64,000 nucleotides of DNA from Butyrivibrio sp. VCD2006 (GCF_000423925.1 NZ_AUIX01000038.1:1-64000); one strand, 5' to 3'; positions 15,223 to 25,328 are shown, numbered from the stretch's first letter. Made by a program: numbers and translations. Notes: a model not told the origin generated them from the sequence alone.

Positions 15223-16431
15223 TTAAAAAGTGGTCACGTCAATTCCGCACATGCGAATTGGTTCACTGCCCATTTCCTCGTAATCAATCCCTGCATAATG
15301 CAGTTCCTCCAGAAAGCACCGGAAGTATTCATCCGAGGAAAACGGCTGAAGAAATGATATGAAAAGGCTGTGATTGATGCACGCTATTATAAAAAATACA
15401 TCTGTTATCTTTGACAAGGAAGTTACGTAAAACAATTCTTCGATATATGGATCTAATGGGCCAAAACTCCTACTGTTGGGGTAAGATACGCAGATGCTCG
15501 CAAGCGCAATATTAGGATCCGGAAGAGGCTCTCCGTCCTTTAGCTTCTTTATATCCCAGAGAGAATTCTCTTTCTGAATCTGCAGCATTATCTGCCCGCG
15601 GGCGATGGTACAAGCTTTTCCTATATCATCAAGGCATCGATCCTTTGGAAAATCAAGAGTTACGGCACCCGCGAACATGCGGTAATTGTCATGGTTGCCA
15701 AGAATCGCTTTGTTATCAGTGCAGATTGAAACAGTAACGGTTTTCGTGCTATCCGGATCATAACGTCTCGCTGCTCTCGCAGACAGTACCGCCATGATCG
15801 CATTAGGACTGCCATCTTTATCTCTGCAATACTGCATTATCTGTGATTCTGAAAACTTCAGGTAGAACACTTTTTTATCGCCATATGTTCCTCTGACCAG
15901 TCTGAAAAAATCATCGATTGGTTTCTTTTGGTAGAGCGGAGACTCTATAGCATCGAAATCAATATCTTTAAAAGGATTCCCTGACTCTGATTCCGGAATA
16001 ACGTCTCCCGGAAGTCTGAATCCTGTTGAATCAAAGGTTTTGCCTGTAGCCTTTGACAAATACAGATACATCGCACTTTTGATATAGGGAAGAAGTCCTG
16101 CTCCGTCTGTAAGGGAATGCGCAAGCTCAAATGCAAGTTTATTGCCCTCGTACTTCCAGGCCGCAAGGTGATAATTGGAAGCTTCAGAGTTAAAATTGAT
16201 CGGCTCCCAGGTATTCCGTACAGTCATGGGAAGTTCGTTCGGGACGGTGATCAGATCGTTGCCTTTGCGTGCTGCCTTTATGTAAAAATAAGGGAAGCGC
16301 ACGCGAAGTTTTTCCACCGTATCCCGAAGAATATCGCCATCCACAGGCTCTTTTAAGGTCACGTTTACGCCCATGGTATTGTGATTTTCAGCATCAGACA
16401 GATTCAAGATTGGTTCGTAGAATTCCGGCAT
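15223..16431 (-). CDS. Condensation-domain-like/alcohol acetyltransferase-like protein
   Basis: A 402-residue protein of the CoA-dependent acyltransferase superfamily. The catalytic HxxxDG motif is present as HSLTDG near residue 110. A supporting feature is the N-terminal half-domain running from FYEPILNLSD to RFPYFYIKA. Members of this group form esters or amides from acyl donors, but substrates are not predictable from sequence. It is co-directional with a Cys-rich small protein gene. A second member, decayed, lies at 18558-19754, so this lineage keeps several copies. Confidence 0.75.
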   Translation of the reverse strand: MPEFYEPILNLSDAENHNTMGVNVTLKEPVDGDILRDTVEKLRVRFPYFYIKAARKGNDLITVPNELPMTVRNTWEPINFNSEASNYHLAAWKYEGNKLAFELAHSLTDGAGLLPYIKSAMYLYLSKATGKTFDSTGFRLPGDVIPESESGNPFKDIDFDAIESPLYQKKPIDDFFRLVRGTYGDKKVFYLKFSESQIMQYCRDKDGSPNAIMAVLSARAARRYDPDSTKTVTVSICTDNKAILGNHDNYRMFAGAVTLDFPKDRCLDDIGKACTIARGQIMLQIQKENSLWDIKKLKDGEPLPDPNIALASICVSYPNSRSFGPLDPYIEELFYVTSLSKITDVFFIIACINHSLFISFLQPFSSDEYFRCFLEELHYAGIDYEEMGSEPIRMCGIDVTTF

Positions 16432-16521
16432 TCTCCGCTTCTCCTCTATTTCCTATGCCATCATCATGATAATCTAAGCCCCAGGGGCCAGGTCAAATCT
16501 ATTTTAACTTAGAAAGCCATT

Positions 16522-17103
16522 TTATTTATTGGATGTCCTAAATCCAATTCGTCCGGTGATCACGGCTTCTATCACTAATATTGTTCCCACATAAACACTG
16601 GGTTTGGAAAAGCCATTGATGACATTGAGAAGTATGGCGATTGCAATAAGGCAAACAGTGATTATTCTGGATGCTATTACTATCTTTTTCTTCATATTCT
16701 CATCATCAAAATCAACCGCATATACTACAAGACCAAGGCTGACACATAAAGTGAATGTAGTAATAGCCATTGCTTTTCCTGTTCCGCGGCTGGTGTATAG
16801 ATATAATAATCCGATAAACTGTATAATAAATGCAGCAACAAGCGATATCATCAATACTATTCTCTTGCCGGGCTCATCCTTTACCTCCGAGGTCATCGCA
16901 GCAAGTCTGAATATTCCAACAATATTAAGGAAAGCGCCTATTGCAAACAATATCCAGCCGAAAATCCCCATTTTTGCAGGCATAAAAGAAAAAATAACGC
17001 ATCCACCAACTATCAGAGCTATGCATATCAATAACTCCTTAGGTGAAAAAGTTGGCTTATTCTTCGAATATTTCTCTTCAAGTTCTTTTAAATCAATTCC
17101 CAT
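16522..17103 (-). CDS. Multi-pass membrane protein
   Basis: A 193-residue protein with a charged N-terminus (DLKELEEKYSKNKP) and six hydrophobic helices at roughly 24-42, 47-66, 82-102, 110-128, 143-160 and 166-185. This topology resembles the HdeD/DUF308 group, but I see no diagnostic motif. It stands alone between the acyltransferase gene and the broken hydrolase gene. A GGGAATTG stretch at the start is coding; the upstream region holds GCGGAGATT as a weak ribosome binding site. Confidence 0.65.
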   Translation of the reverse strand: MGIDLKELEEKYSKNKPTFSPKELLICIALIVGGCVIFSFMPAKMGIFGWILFAIGAFLNIVGIFRLAAMTSEVKDEPGKRIVLMISLVAAFIIQFIGLLYLYTSRGTGKAMAITTFTLCVSLGLVVYAVDFDDENMKKKIVIASRIITVCLIAIAILLNVINGFSKPSVYVGTILVIEAVITGRIGFRTSNK

Positions 17104-17236
17104 AGAATCTCCGCAGCTCCCGCTATTTCTTCGATGTTTTTAACTTATATGATGGATTTACCTATCATTTCCATAAGTATATCATTTTTTCTTTAACTTC
17201 GCCCTGAGAATGCGCTGTTCATGCTCTGTTTGAGCA

Positions 17237-18456
17237 TCAGAACCTGGGAAAAACTATGTAAGAGCTGTAGTCCCCACCGGTAAATATCGTCTGATGTGCT
17301 TTCTTCGTTTTTTCCTGAAGAGCCCAAACGCCGGGATAGTTGGAATGTGCGCTGTACTGCGGGAAATCGGAGGAGCTGATATCAAGCCTTATTTTGCTTC
17401 CGGCCTTGAATTCCCAGTCGATATCCCATGTGTTTATTTCAATTTCAACCTTTTCGCCGGGATTATAGGTAATCCTGTGAGGAGTGTCATTCCTGTAGGC
17501 CAAAGTTGTAATGCTGCCTCTTACGTTATAGGCCTCTCCATCCGCGAACACTTCACAGATTTTGACGGAAAATGCAGTATCCTCGCAGTCTGATGAAACA
17601 AAGAGTTTTGCTTTGATTTTTCCGCAAACCTTAACATTCTCGGTTAATGGCTCAGATATAAAGGTAAGGACATCCGGGCGATAGTCCGCACCTTCCTGCA
17701 GGTGAGAGCCATTTTCAGACATTGAATGAAAAGTTGACTCAGCACCTTTTGAGAAAAGTGGATCCTCGGGATCATAGGTAAATACTGCATTTCCGCCTAC
17801 TGACGAGGGATTTAATAACAACTGTTTCTTATTTTCGCCTGCAACTTCTCTGCTGTCGAGGTAGAATTTCAGAGCATTGTCGCTTTTATAAGGAAATTCC
17901 TTCAAAATATCCCATTTATCAGCTCCGATGCGGTAAAGTCGCACCTCACCCTCAGGCACTTTCTCCTTTCTGAGTACTTTGTCGAACCATAAAAGCGGTG
18001 TGGACATGGAAGTATCCTTGAGGCTGTCTGTGCACTGATGATCTATGCAGGGCATGTAGGCATGATTCCAGGGTCCTATCTCAAATACACTCTTCTGCTT
18101 GGTGGCTTCGGGAAGAATCTCCCAGGTTCTTATGGCGCTTCCAAGATGATGATCGTACCAGCCTTCCTTCACGAAAACAGGAATATTGACCTTTTTCGGG
18201 ATTTCCTTGAGCTGTCCCCAGAAGCCTTCATCCCAGTAGGGATCGTCAGCATCTGTATGTGTTATCCAGTCTCTGTACCAGGGAAGCTTTACGCCCCAGA
18301 GCTTTTCAGCTTAACGCCGTCTTCGGAGGAAAGCATGATTTCTTCCATCTCACCCTCTTCCGCAACATCAGGGAGCGGCTGTTCACTGAGTATCTTCTTC
18401 ATGTGTTCCATATATGCTTTGTACAGCTGTTCCATGTCTGGTTTTTTGTCACTCAT
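17237..18456 (-). pseudogene. CocE/NonD-type hydrolase with the catalytic core deleted
   Basis: The gene starts at 18456 after GGAGG and runs MSDKKPDMEQLYKAYM to the usual family entry SSEDGVKLK. It then jumps, out of frame, into the late part of the hydrolase: WGVKLPWYRDWITHTD, FVKEGWYDHHLG, then the C-terminal jelly-roll PepX domain to FPRF. The alpha/beta-hydrolase middle with the GxSxGG nucleophile is missing, an estimated 150-200 codons. A stop codon follows the junction. The remaining open frame (17237-18172) is only the C-terminal half and cannot be active. Intact relatives hydrolyse esters, amides or dipeptide amides. Confidence 0.8.
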
Positions 18457-18481
18457 ATAAGTTAGTTATACCTCCTACCAC

Positions 18482-18508
18482 AAAAGCCCCAGAATCTGGG
18501 GCTCTTTT
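18482..18508 (-). terminator. Terminator hairpin between two decayed genes
   Basis: AGCCCCAGA and TCTGGGGCT form a perfect stem with T-rich flanks in both directions. It lies after the 3' end of the decayed acyltransferase gene. Confidence 0.75.
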
Positions 18509-18557
18509 AATCCTATGATATAAAAATATCTGAATGATGTTTTTATAAGTATTAATA

Positions 18558-19754
18558 TCACCCATTGGGCAGTTCAATATCAGGTAAATATCTGGTTTTC
18601 ATTTCTGATACAGTGTATGGCAAGCCTTCCTCATCAATAACCTTGCAGAAGAGGTCAAGAGGTTTGCGATCCCTATTTATCAGTTGGAATGTCAGGCAGA
18701 ACTTATCGGGAAGTGCATTTACTTCCAGCATAAAATCGCCGTCAGTTATGCTATGAACCTCATCGATATAATCTGTCATTTGTCCCCAGTCAGTCTGACC
18801 CGCATAGCTTACATTGAAAACATCTCTTGCATCAGATCTGAAAAGGCTATGGGAAGCGGCATATTTCTTTTTGCTCTTTAAATCCGGCTGAGCATCGATT
18901 CCCCGGTGTATTTCTTCAATCTGTCTGAACCTTTCGCAGCTGAGTTCAGGCTGCATCTGAAGGATGACTGCACCTCTCGCTATACGAATCAGCTTTTCTA
19001 TCGAATCATTTTCCATACTTCTGGTGAATTTAACATGCAATAATCTGGTGAAATCGCGGTAGGACTCCTGGGCACCTATATCATTTCTGTAATCGTCCGC
19101 GATTCTTCCGGATAACTGGTCATCTCCCTTTGATGGGAAATATCCGGCAATTGCCTTATACAAAAATGCTGCAAACACTGTATTGGGACTTCCATCAACC
19201 TTCTTTGCATATTCCATGAAGCTGTCAGACGGAATTGTAATCTCATAATAGTAATTATCTTTGACAAAGGGATTGAGCAGGTAAGCCAGGAATCTTCCAA
19301 GTCCGATCTTTGTGCTTTGACCGTCATAGCGCTTTAAAGGTTCATCATCCGGCAGCTTTGATGCATCCGGAAGATCTGTCTCCTTCTGGGATACCGGTGT
19401 GCCCGGCAGTTTAATGTCTGCCGGAGCCTTAATAGGCCCATACTTTTTTGTAAGGTACTGATATAAAGTGGTTTTTACCCAGAACAATGCGCCCGGTGCA
19501 CCACTTGGTGAATGGGAAAAATTGAACCATACACAGTTACCCCTATAGGTTATGACATACAGATGCCCTCCGGTTTTAGCAGACCCCAGCATTATTCTCT
19601 TATTCTCTTCCGGAAGGACCGAAATCGGATTGTCGTTATGATCCAGTACATAATTGCCGCCGTTATCTACTCAAACCTTCACTGCAAAATACGGGAATCT
19701 GCTGATTGCCTCCTGCGCAGCCTCATTAAGAAGCTCCGGATCCACGGGCTCTTT
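18558..19754 (-). pseudogene. Decayed condensation-like acyltransferase
   Basis: The open part (18558-19592, 344 codons) is related to 15223-16431. Upstream in the same frame the N-terminal domain continues as EPVDPELLNEAAQEAISRFP, then YFAVKV followed by an in-frame TGA and VDNGGNYVLDHNDNPISVLP. The HxxxDG active-site motif has become HSPSGAPG, without the Asp. The extreme N-terminus is gone and the remnant overlaps the 3' end of the cysteine desulfurase gene. A nonsense codon, a lost motif and a missing start together show a dead gene. Confidence 0.75.
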
Positions 19755-20877
19755 CTACTTCCTCATACAAAATAGTGCATATCTCATCAATTTCTTCTTC
19801 CGTATTGTCAGCAGAAAATGAAAGGCGTATGCAGCCCCCTGCATCCTTTCTTGGAAGGCCCATTGCAGTAAGGACATGGCTTGGTTCCACTGAATGGGTA
19901 TTGCAGGCAGAGCCTGTAGAAACGGATAATCCTCTAAGGTCAAGCAGTAACAAAAGCGTTTCGCCTGATACATCTCTAAATCCAAGATTCACGATTCCCG
20001 GCACTCTGTTTTCAGGATCGCCATTTACCCACATTCCATCAAGATCTTTAAGTCCCTCCAAAAGACGCGTGCGAAGCTGCTCAAGCTTATTCATTTGCTC
20101 ATCTAATGTCATCATCGCGTCGCTTAGTGCTTTTGCCATAGCGGATGCGCCAGGGACATTCTGCGTGCCGGGACGCTTGTTCCTCTCCTGACTTCCGCCA
20201 TACATAAGATTTGTAACCGGAACATTTTTGTCGACGTACAAAGCTCCGATTCCCCTGGGTCCATGGAACTTATGACCGGATATGGCAAGGGTACTTACTC
20301 CAAGTTTTTTTACATCAATCGGAACATGACCGGCTGCTGCAACACCGTCTACATGAAACAGGATGTTCCGATCCTTGCATAGCTTCCCAATCTCTGCAAT
20401 GGGCTCTATTGTTCCCACTTCATTGTTCACATACATTACAGCCACAAGAACAGTATCTTTTCTTAGGGCCTCTTCTATCTCCTCTAGGGAAACTCTCCCT
20501 CTGCTATCAACTCCAATGAGTGTAATCTCAAAGCCTGCTTTTTCCAACGCAGGTATACAATTAAGAACAGCATGATGCTCTATTTTTGAAAAGATCATAT
20601 GCTTTTTTCCAACTGATTTGCCGAAAGCAGCCGCAGAAAAAATAGCCTGATTATCGGCCTCAGTTCCTCCGGATGTAAAATAGATTTCTTCACTGTCTGC
20701 ACCAATGCATGCTGCAATTTTCTCCCTGGAGTCTTCCAAAATGTGTGCTGCTTCCCGCCCATGCTGATGTGCACTTGAAGGATTGCCGTAAAAATTCCTC
20801 ATGCAATCCACCATCACTTTAAGTGCAGAGTCTGATATTGGTGTTGTTGCAGCATGGTCTGCATATATCTTTTCCAT
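19726..20877 (-). CDS. Cysteine desulfurase, NifS/IscS type
   Basis: A 383-residue PLP enzyme that removes sulfur from cysteine for iron-sulfur clusters and thiolation. The N-terminus reads YADHAATTPISDSA. The PLP-binding lysine lies in SGHKFHGPRG near residue 203. The active Cys lies in TGSACNTHS near residue 325, in the long-loop form used by NifS/IscS rather than SufS. No scaffold or thiI gene is adjacent, so its partner is elsewhere. The last residues (RARGSGAS) run into the remnant of the acyltransferase gene, so the C-terminus may have been altered by a deletion. Confidence 0.9.
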   Translation of the reverse strand: MEKIYADHAATTPISDSALKVMVDCMRNFYGNPSSAHQHGREAAHILEDSREKIAACIGADSEEIYFTSGGTEADNQAIFSAAAFGKSVGKKHMIFSKIEHHAVLNCIPALEKAGFEITLIGVDSRGRVSLEEIEEALRKDTVLVAVMYVNNEVGTIEPIAEIGKLCKDRNILFHVDGVAAAGHVPIDVKKLGVSTLAISGHKFHGPRGIGALYVDKNVPVTNLMYGGSQERNKRPGTQNVPGASAMAKALSDAMMTLDEQMNKLEQLRTRLLEGLKDLDGMWVNGDPENRVPGIVNLGFRDVSGETLLLLLDLRGLSVSTGSACNTHSVEPSHVLTAMGLPRKDAGGCIRLSFSADNTEEEIDEICTILYEEVERARGSGAS

Positions 20878-20971
20878 ACACTCTCCTGTTTTCTATACAG
20901 TTAATCAATGATATGCTATCTATAGATGCGTTAATCGTATCGCAAATAAACCTGATTTAAAAGGACATGCT

Positions 20972-21256
20972 ATGTTTTTTAATGCAAAAAAGAAACGATA
21001 TCTTACCGTAAAACATGATGGTTCTACTCTTTATGAAGGCTATTGGGCTGATACTCCGTTTGCTGAAGAAATCATCATAAAAAAAAGCATTGAATTCTTT
21101 AATGACAATGAACCCTGTGCAATTCATAGAGGTGCTGTGCATATGCGCCTTTTAGCAGAGCTTGAGGGGCTGTTTTCTACGCCGGATTTTCAGGATCTTT
21201 TTTGCCTTTACACTAATTTTCCAAAAGATTGCGAAACAGAATTCTCAGAAAAATAA
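20972..21256 (+). CDS. Small hypothetical protein on the plus strand
   Basis: A 94-residue soluble protein opening MFFNAKKKRYLTVKHDGSTL, with no signal peptide and no recognised family. It is the only plus-strand gene in the first 46 kb. It is divergent from the cysteine desulfurase gene and convergent with the sugar ABC locus, sharing the bidirectional terminator at 21287-21333. The start is preceded by AAAAGGACATGCT, a usable ribosome binding site. Confidence 0.65.
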   Translation: MFFNAKKKRYLTVKHDGSTLYEGYWADTPFAEEIIIKKSIEFFNDNEPCAIHRGAVHMRLLAELEGLFSTPDFQDLFCLYTNFPKDCETEFSEK

Positions 21257-21286
21257 TGAGAACTCAAGCGGATTTTCTTAATTAAA

Positions 21287-21333
21287 TAAAAAGAGGTCGG
21301 CCGATCATTTTACAGATCGTACCGGCCTCTGTT
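21287..21333. terminator. Bidirectional terminator between convergent genes
   Basis: AGAGGTCGGCCGATC and GATCGTACCGGCCTCT form a long stem. It lies between the plus-strand gene ending at 21256 and the solute-binding protein gene ending at 21345. Confidence 0.8.
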
Positions 21334-21344
21334 TGTATGTTTAA

Positions 21345-23144
21345 TTATTTAGCTGCTTCCATATATGCGTCATAGGCACGCTGATATGCTGCGATATATT
21401 CGTCCACGCCCATGCTTCTTAGCTTTTCAATATAGGAATCCCAATCCTTCTCAATATCCATGCTGCCATCGATAAACTGTACTAAAGCCTGGTTAACATA
21501 ACCGCCGATAGTTAATGTAGATTCTGTAACGACCCTTGCATCATCTTCCTCAAAGGACATATTGGGAACCAATGTCTCGATTGGCGGAGAATACTTATCG
21601 TACACTTCTGCACACTGCTGGAAGAAGTACTCAGTAGAGTGATCAGGATCTTCAACTCTAAGGTTTCCTCTATACTCAGCTGAACCACGCTGAAGCATTG
21701 CATCAGGTGTGTACCTGTAGTTTGCATATGTCTTTGACAAACCACCATCTTTTACATAGTCATAATCTTCAGGAATAGCATACTGCTCGTATGTGGGTGT
21801 TCCGCCACTAAGTGAAACACCTTCGCTTGTATAATTCCAGCCAATGCCCTCAGGGCCGCCACCGATGTGGTGAACTGCATCTTCAGATGTCATCCAGTCA
21901 AACAGTGCAACTACAACCTCAGGATACTTACATGTTGAAGATATTGTTCCAAGGCAGCCTTCAAAATATGTCTGGATGCAGCGTCCTGAATATCTGACAC
22001 CGTCAGGACCTGCAACAGGAGCAAGGATTTCCCAGTTCTGCCACTCGCCATCTACTTGCTGCCAGAACTCTGAATTCTCTACGCCACCATTTGCATAAAC
22101 AGCAACCTTATTGCCCTCGGTAGGATCCATAGTCGCTGAAAACTGCGTGTTGTCCTGTAAGAAAGTCTGATTATCCAAAAGGCCTTCCTTAAACAGCTTA
22201 TGCATGTATCTAAGACCTTCTCTGTATTCATCCTTCATAACAGCATATTCAATCTTGCCGTTATTAACTACAAGTCCGCCTGCTACGGTAGGATTGGTGT
22301 TGCTGATAGGATTCACGCACTGTGTAAAGGAGTTCATCATCCATACAGTGGGATCACTCGCCCAACCGCCGATGAAACCTGTCATGGGAACCTCATCTGC
22401 TATGCCGTTTCCGTTGGCATCATCCTCTTTTACCTTCTTCAGGAATTCGTAAAGCTCTTCTGTGGTCTCAGGGTTCTTACCACCTAAGTATTTCTCAACC
22501 CAGGGCTTATAAATGTACATACGATGCTGATACATGCAGTGGAAGCATTCGTTCTGTCCGCCATATGTATAAATGTGACCGTCACCCATAGTAAGATCTG
22601 CTTTTCTCATGGGGCTTTCTTCATTCATTTTATTCCAGTTATCCATCTGAGAAAGCATATCCTCGAGAGGAATTATAAGCCCCTGTGTTCCATATGACAG
22701 AGTCTCAGCCTTAGACCATCCGGTACGTAAAAAGAAGTCAGGCATTGAATCGGGATCTGTCATGATAAGATTCAGTTTTTGTGTGGCCTCATCTCCGGTT
22801 AGATCATAGATATAATCAAGATGAATGTTGGTCTGTTCCTCGATCCAGTCGGTAACCCAGTTATCCTTGTAGCTTGTTACACCCTGATCAGGGTTATTAA
22901 CAAATACAGTGAGGGTCAGCTTTTCCTTTAAAGGGAATGTCACATCCTTCGGGGATGCAAACTTAAAAGGATCTGATGAATCATCCCGATTCGCCCCCGC
23001 TACTTCTGCACCTTGGCCTTCCTCGGTACCGCTCTGTACCGTATCACCTTGCTGAGATCCTGATCCACAACCGGTTAATGAGGTTGTCAGGAGTGTCAAT
23101 GTAGCCATTACTGCTACTGACTTTTGTAACATACTTCTTCTCAT
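21345..23144 (-). CDS. Oligosaccharide ABC importer, solute-binding lipoprotein
   Basis: A 599-residue extracellular sugar-binding protein of the LplA type. A signal peptide with lipobox LTGC lies at about residues 22-26, followed by a Gly/Ser/Gln/Glu linker. The body has the ligand-domain pattern (LTVFVNNPD, then NDPDSMPDFFLRTG-like segments and ADEVPMTGF with a Ca-like DANGNGIADE loop). It is anchored outside the membrane and hands sugar to the two permeases encoded just upstream (23205-25078). It is the last gene of the transporter operon and ends at the terminator at 21287-21333. Confidence 0.9.
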   Translation of the reverse strand: MRRSMLQKSVAVMATLTLLTTSLTGCGSGSQQGDTVQSGTEEGQGAEVAGANRDDSSDPFKFASPKDVTFPLKEKLTLTVFVNNPDQGVTSYKDNWVTDWIEEQTNIHLDYIYDLTGDEATQKLNLIMTDPDSMPDFFLRTGWSKAETLSYGTQGLIIPLEDMLSQMDNWNKMNEESPMRKADLTMGDGHIYTYGGQNECFHCMYQHRMYIYKPWVEKYLGGKNPETTEELYEFLKKVKEDDANGNGIADEVPMTGFIGGWASDPTVWMMNSFTQCVNPISNTNPTVAGGLVVNNGKIEYAVMKDEYREGLRYMHKLFKEGLLDNQTFLQDNTQFSATMDPTEGNKVAVYANGGVENSEFWQQVDGEWQNWEILAPVAGPDGVRYSGRCIQTYFEGCLGTISSTCKYPEVVVALFDWMTSEDAVHHIGGGPEGIGWNYTSEGVSLSGGTPTYEQYAIPEDYDYVKDGGLSKTYANYRYTPDAMLQRGSAEYRGNLRVEDPDHSTEYFFQQCAEVYDKYSPPIETLVPNMSFEEDDARVVTESTLTIGGYVNQALVQFIDGSMDIEKDWDSYIEKLRSMGVDEYIAAYQRAYDAYMEAAK

Positions 23145-23204
23145 ACATTTCCCCTTTCTTTTTCATTGTTTTATATCTTTACTGCATTTCATTTTTCTAT
23201 AAGA

Positions 23205-24095
23205 TCAGCCCTTCACCGAGCCGATCATTACGCCCTTTACGAAATACTTCTGTACAAACGGATACACGATCATCAGTGGCAATGTACTGACAATTATGGT
23301 TCCATATTTTAGCATCTCTCCCAAATACTGATTTCTTCGGATCATTTCAGGATCAATATTAGTCTGGTTCAGATTGATCTGGGAAAGGAGCAGGATTCTT
23401 CTTAGTACCAGCTGTAACGGGTACTTTTCCTGTGAATCCAGATAAATCATTGGTACGAAATAGGAATTCCAAAGTCCGACGATTACCCATAATGACAGCA
23501 CGGCAATGATCGGAGCAGATAACGGAATTACAACCATAAGGAAAAATTTAAAATCCGAGCATCCATCCATTTCTGCTGCTTCCTGCAATTCTTTTGGAAT
23601 AGTATTATCAAAAAAGGTCCGCGCCACGATAATGTTGTAGGCACTTACTGCACCCGGAAGGACTACCGCCCACATGGTATTTAACAGGTGGAGATTTTTA
23701 ATAAGCAAATAGTTAGGAATAAGTCCCCCTGAAAACATCATGGTAAAGAGGATAAGCACCATAAATATTTTCTTTCCCCTGAAGTCACTTCGTGAAAGCG
23801 GGTAAGCCGCAAACAGGGTAAGTACCATGCTGATCACCGTTCCGACAAATGCATAAATAATAGAATTCTTATATCCTACCCATATGCTGCTGTACTTAAA
23901 TACTGCACGATAGCTCTGCAGTGTGGGATCGACCGGTAATAATCTCACCTTACCGCTCATAAGTGCATCTCCTGAGCTGAACGAACAGCTGATGATATAA
24001 ATGATAGGATATAGCACTATGATCAAAAAAACTGTAAGCAAAACATAGTTTATAAAATAAACTACTGTATCCTGCGATATCTTCTTAGAATTCAC
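23205..24095 (-). CDS. Carbohydrate ABC transporter permease, LplC/YtcP type
   Basis: A 296-residue permease with six membrane helices. The EAA loop that docks the ATPase is QEAAEMDGCSDFKFFLMVVI, near residue 190, followed by PLSAPIIAVL. The C-terminal YFVKGVMIGSVKG is the usual ending of this family. It is the second permease of the importer, 26 bases after the first and 60 bases before the binding-protein gene. No ATPase gene is present in the locus, as usual for Firmicutes sugar importers that share a MsmK-type ATPase. Confidence 0.9.
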   Translation of the reverse strand: MNSKKISQDTVVYFINYVLLTVFLIIVLYPIIYIISCSFSSGDALMSGKVRLLPVDPTLQSYRAVFKYSSIWVGYKNSIIYAFVGTVISMVLTLFAAYPLSRSDFRGKKIFMVLILFTMMFSGGLIPNYLLIKNLHLLNTMWAVVLPGAVSAYNIIVARTFFDNTIPKELQEAAEMDGCSDFKFFLMVVIPLSAPIIAVLSLWVIVGLWNSYFVPMIYLDSQEKYPLQLVLRRILLLSQINLNQTNIDPEMIRRNQYLGEMLKYGTIIVSTLPLMIVYPFVQKYFVKGVMIGSVKG

Positions 24096-24121
24096 TGTCT
24101 CTCCTTTCTGATTCTGCTTTT

Positions 24122-25078
24122 TTACATGAATCCTTTTCCTGAGATTTTATCCACGATTTTGTTTGTAATCAGAATCAAAATGAGTCCAACCAGTGACTGA
24201 AAAAGACTAATTGCCGTGGAATATGCAAAATCCGGGAAGGTGGAAACCAGCGACACCTTATAGGCATAGGTGTTAATAACTTCCGACATCGCTACATTAT
24301 TCTGGTTCTGCATCGCCAGGATCTTTTCGTAACCAATATTCAGGGTACCGCCCATATTTAATATGAGCATGATCACCGCTGTAGGAATAATAGCCGGGAT
24401 GTCCACATACCAGATTCTTTGCAAAAGCGTTGCGCCGTCAATTATAGCTGCTTCATGCTGCTCCTGATCCACTCCGGCAAGGGCTGCTATATAAATGATC
24501 GCTCCGAATCCGACGCCCTGCCAAACGCCTGACCAGACATACAGTGATGCAAACAGGCTGGAATTACCAAGCACGTTAATGCCAAAATTATTGAAAAGAA
24601 AGCTTCCAATAGCACCCGAACGATTATCAAAAATCATATTGATGATTCCAACAAATACAATGGTAGAAATAAAGTACGGGCAATAGCTTATCATCTGTAC
24701 AAACTTCTTATAAACAACGTTCTTCGCATAGTTCAGTGACAGAGCCAATAATATTGAACACGGCATACTGACTAACATCGAATAAATAGAAAGAACAATC
24801 GTATTGCGAAGACACTCTTTAAAATTGTAATTGTTAAAAAACCTTATAAAGTTCTTGAAGCCGTAATTATCCGCCCAGGGGCTGTTCCATATTCCCAAAC
24901 TCACCTTGTAATCCTTAAATGCAAGAATCACTCCATACATTGGTGCGTAAGCAAAGATAAGAAGCATTACGATAGGCGGTACCATCATCGCATACAGTTG
25001 CCAGTGTGCTCTAAAATACTGGCGAAATGTCTTTCTATGCCCGGTTGAAATTTTGGGAACCTTAGACTTGTTTGACAT
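24122..25078 (-). CDS. Carbohydrate ABC transporter permease, LplB/YteP type
   Basis: A 318-residue permease with six membrane helices. The EAA loop EAAIIDGATLLQRIWYVDIP lies near residue 215. The N-terminal stretch YAMMVPPIVMLLIFAYAPMY is characteristic. It pairs with 23205-24095 to form the membrane channel. It is the first gene of the transporter operon, with AAGGAGG before the start. About 60-90 bases upstream lies an inverted repeat (25140-25170) that is a candidate regulator site. Confidence 0.9.
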   Translation of the reverse strand: MSNKSKVPKISTGHRKTFRQYFRAHWQLYAMMVPPIVMLLIFAYAPMYGVILAFKDYKVSLGIWNSPWADNYGFKNFIRFFNNYNFKECLRNTIVLSIYSMLVSMPCSILLALSLNYAKNVVYKKFVQMISYCPYFISTIVFVGIINMIFDNRSGAIGSFLFNNFGINVLGNSSLFASLYVWSGVWQGVGFGAIIYIAALAGVDQEQHEAAIIDGATLLQRIWYVDIPAIIPTAVIMLILNMGGTLNIGYEKILAMQNQNNVAMSEVINTYAYKVSLVSTFPDFAYSTAISLFQSLVGLILILITNKIVDKISGKGFM

Positions 25079-25139
25079 TTCTAAAGATCCTCCTTGTTGT
25101 TTGTGTTTTCTTGTAACTCACTTTACTCTCACCCAAAAT

Positions 25140-25170
25140 GCAAAGTAAATATACAGTTCCCTTACTTTGC
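25140..25170 (-). promoter_or_regulatory. Inverted repeat upstream of the sugar importer operon
   Basis: GCAAAGTAA (25140-25148) and TTACTTTGC (25162-25170) form perfect 9-bp arms, extended by one T/A pair, with 13 bp between. The repeat lies 62-92 bases ahead of the permease start in an otherwise gene-free 250-bp gap. It may be the site of the AraC-type regulator at 27823-30138. Confidence 0.5.
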
Positions 25171-25283
25171 TATTCATTTTTTTAAGAGCCATAAAGGGCG
25201 GAAAATCAGCGTGTATTCATTTCTTATTTGCAAATTATCAATATTTCAGAAATGAGAATTATGGATGTTTCCCTTTGAAATTA

Positions 25284-25315
25284 CAAAGAGCCCGACATAT
25301 CGCCGAGCTCTTTTT
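25284..25315. terminator. Hairpin terminator after the GH2 gene
   Basis: GAGCCCGACATATCGCCGAG CTC folds into a stem with TTTTT on the plus strand and a weaker TTT on the minus strand. It separates the glycosidase genes from the transporter operon, which therefore has its own promoter. Confidence 0.65.
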
Positions 25316-25328
25316 CACTCTAATATGA

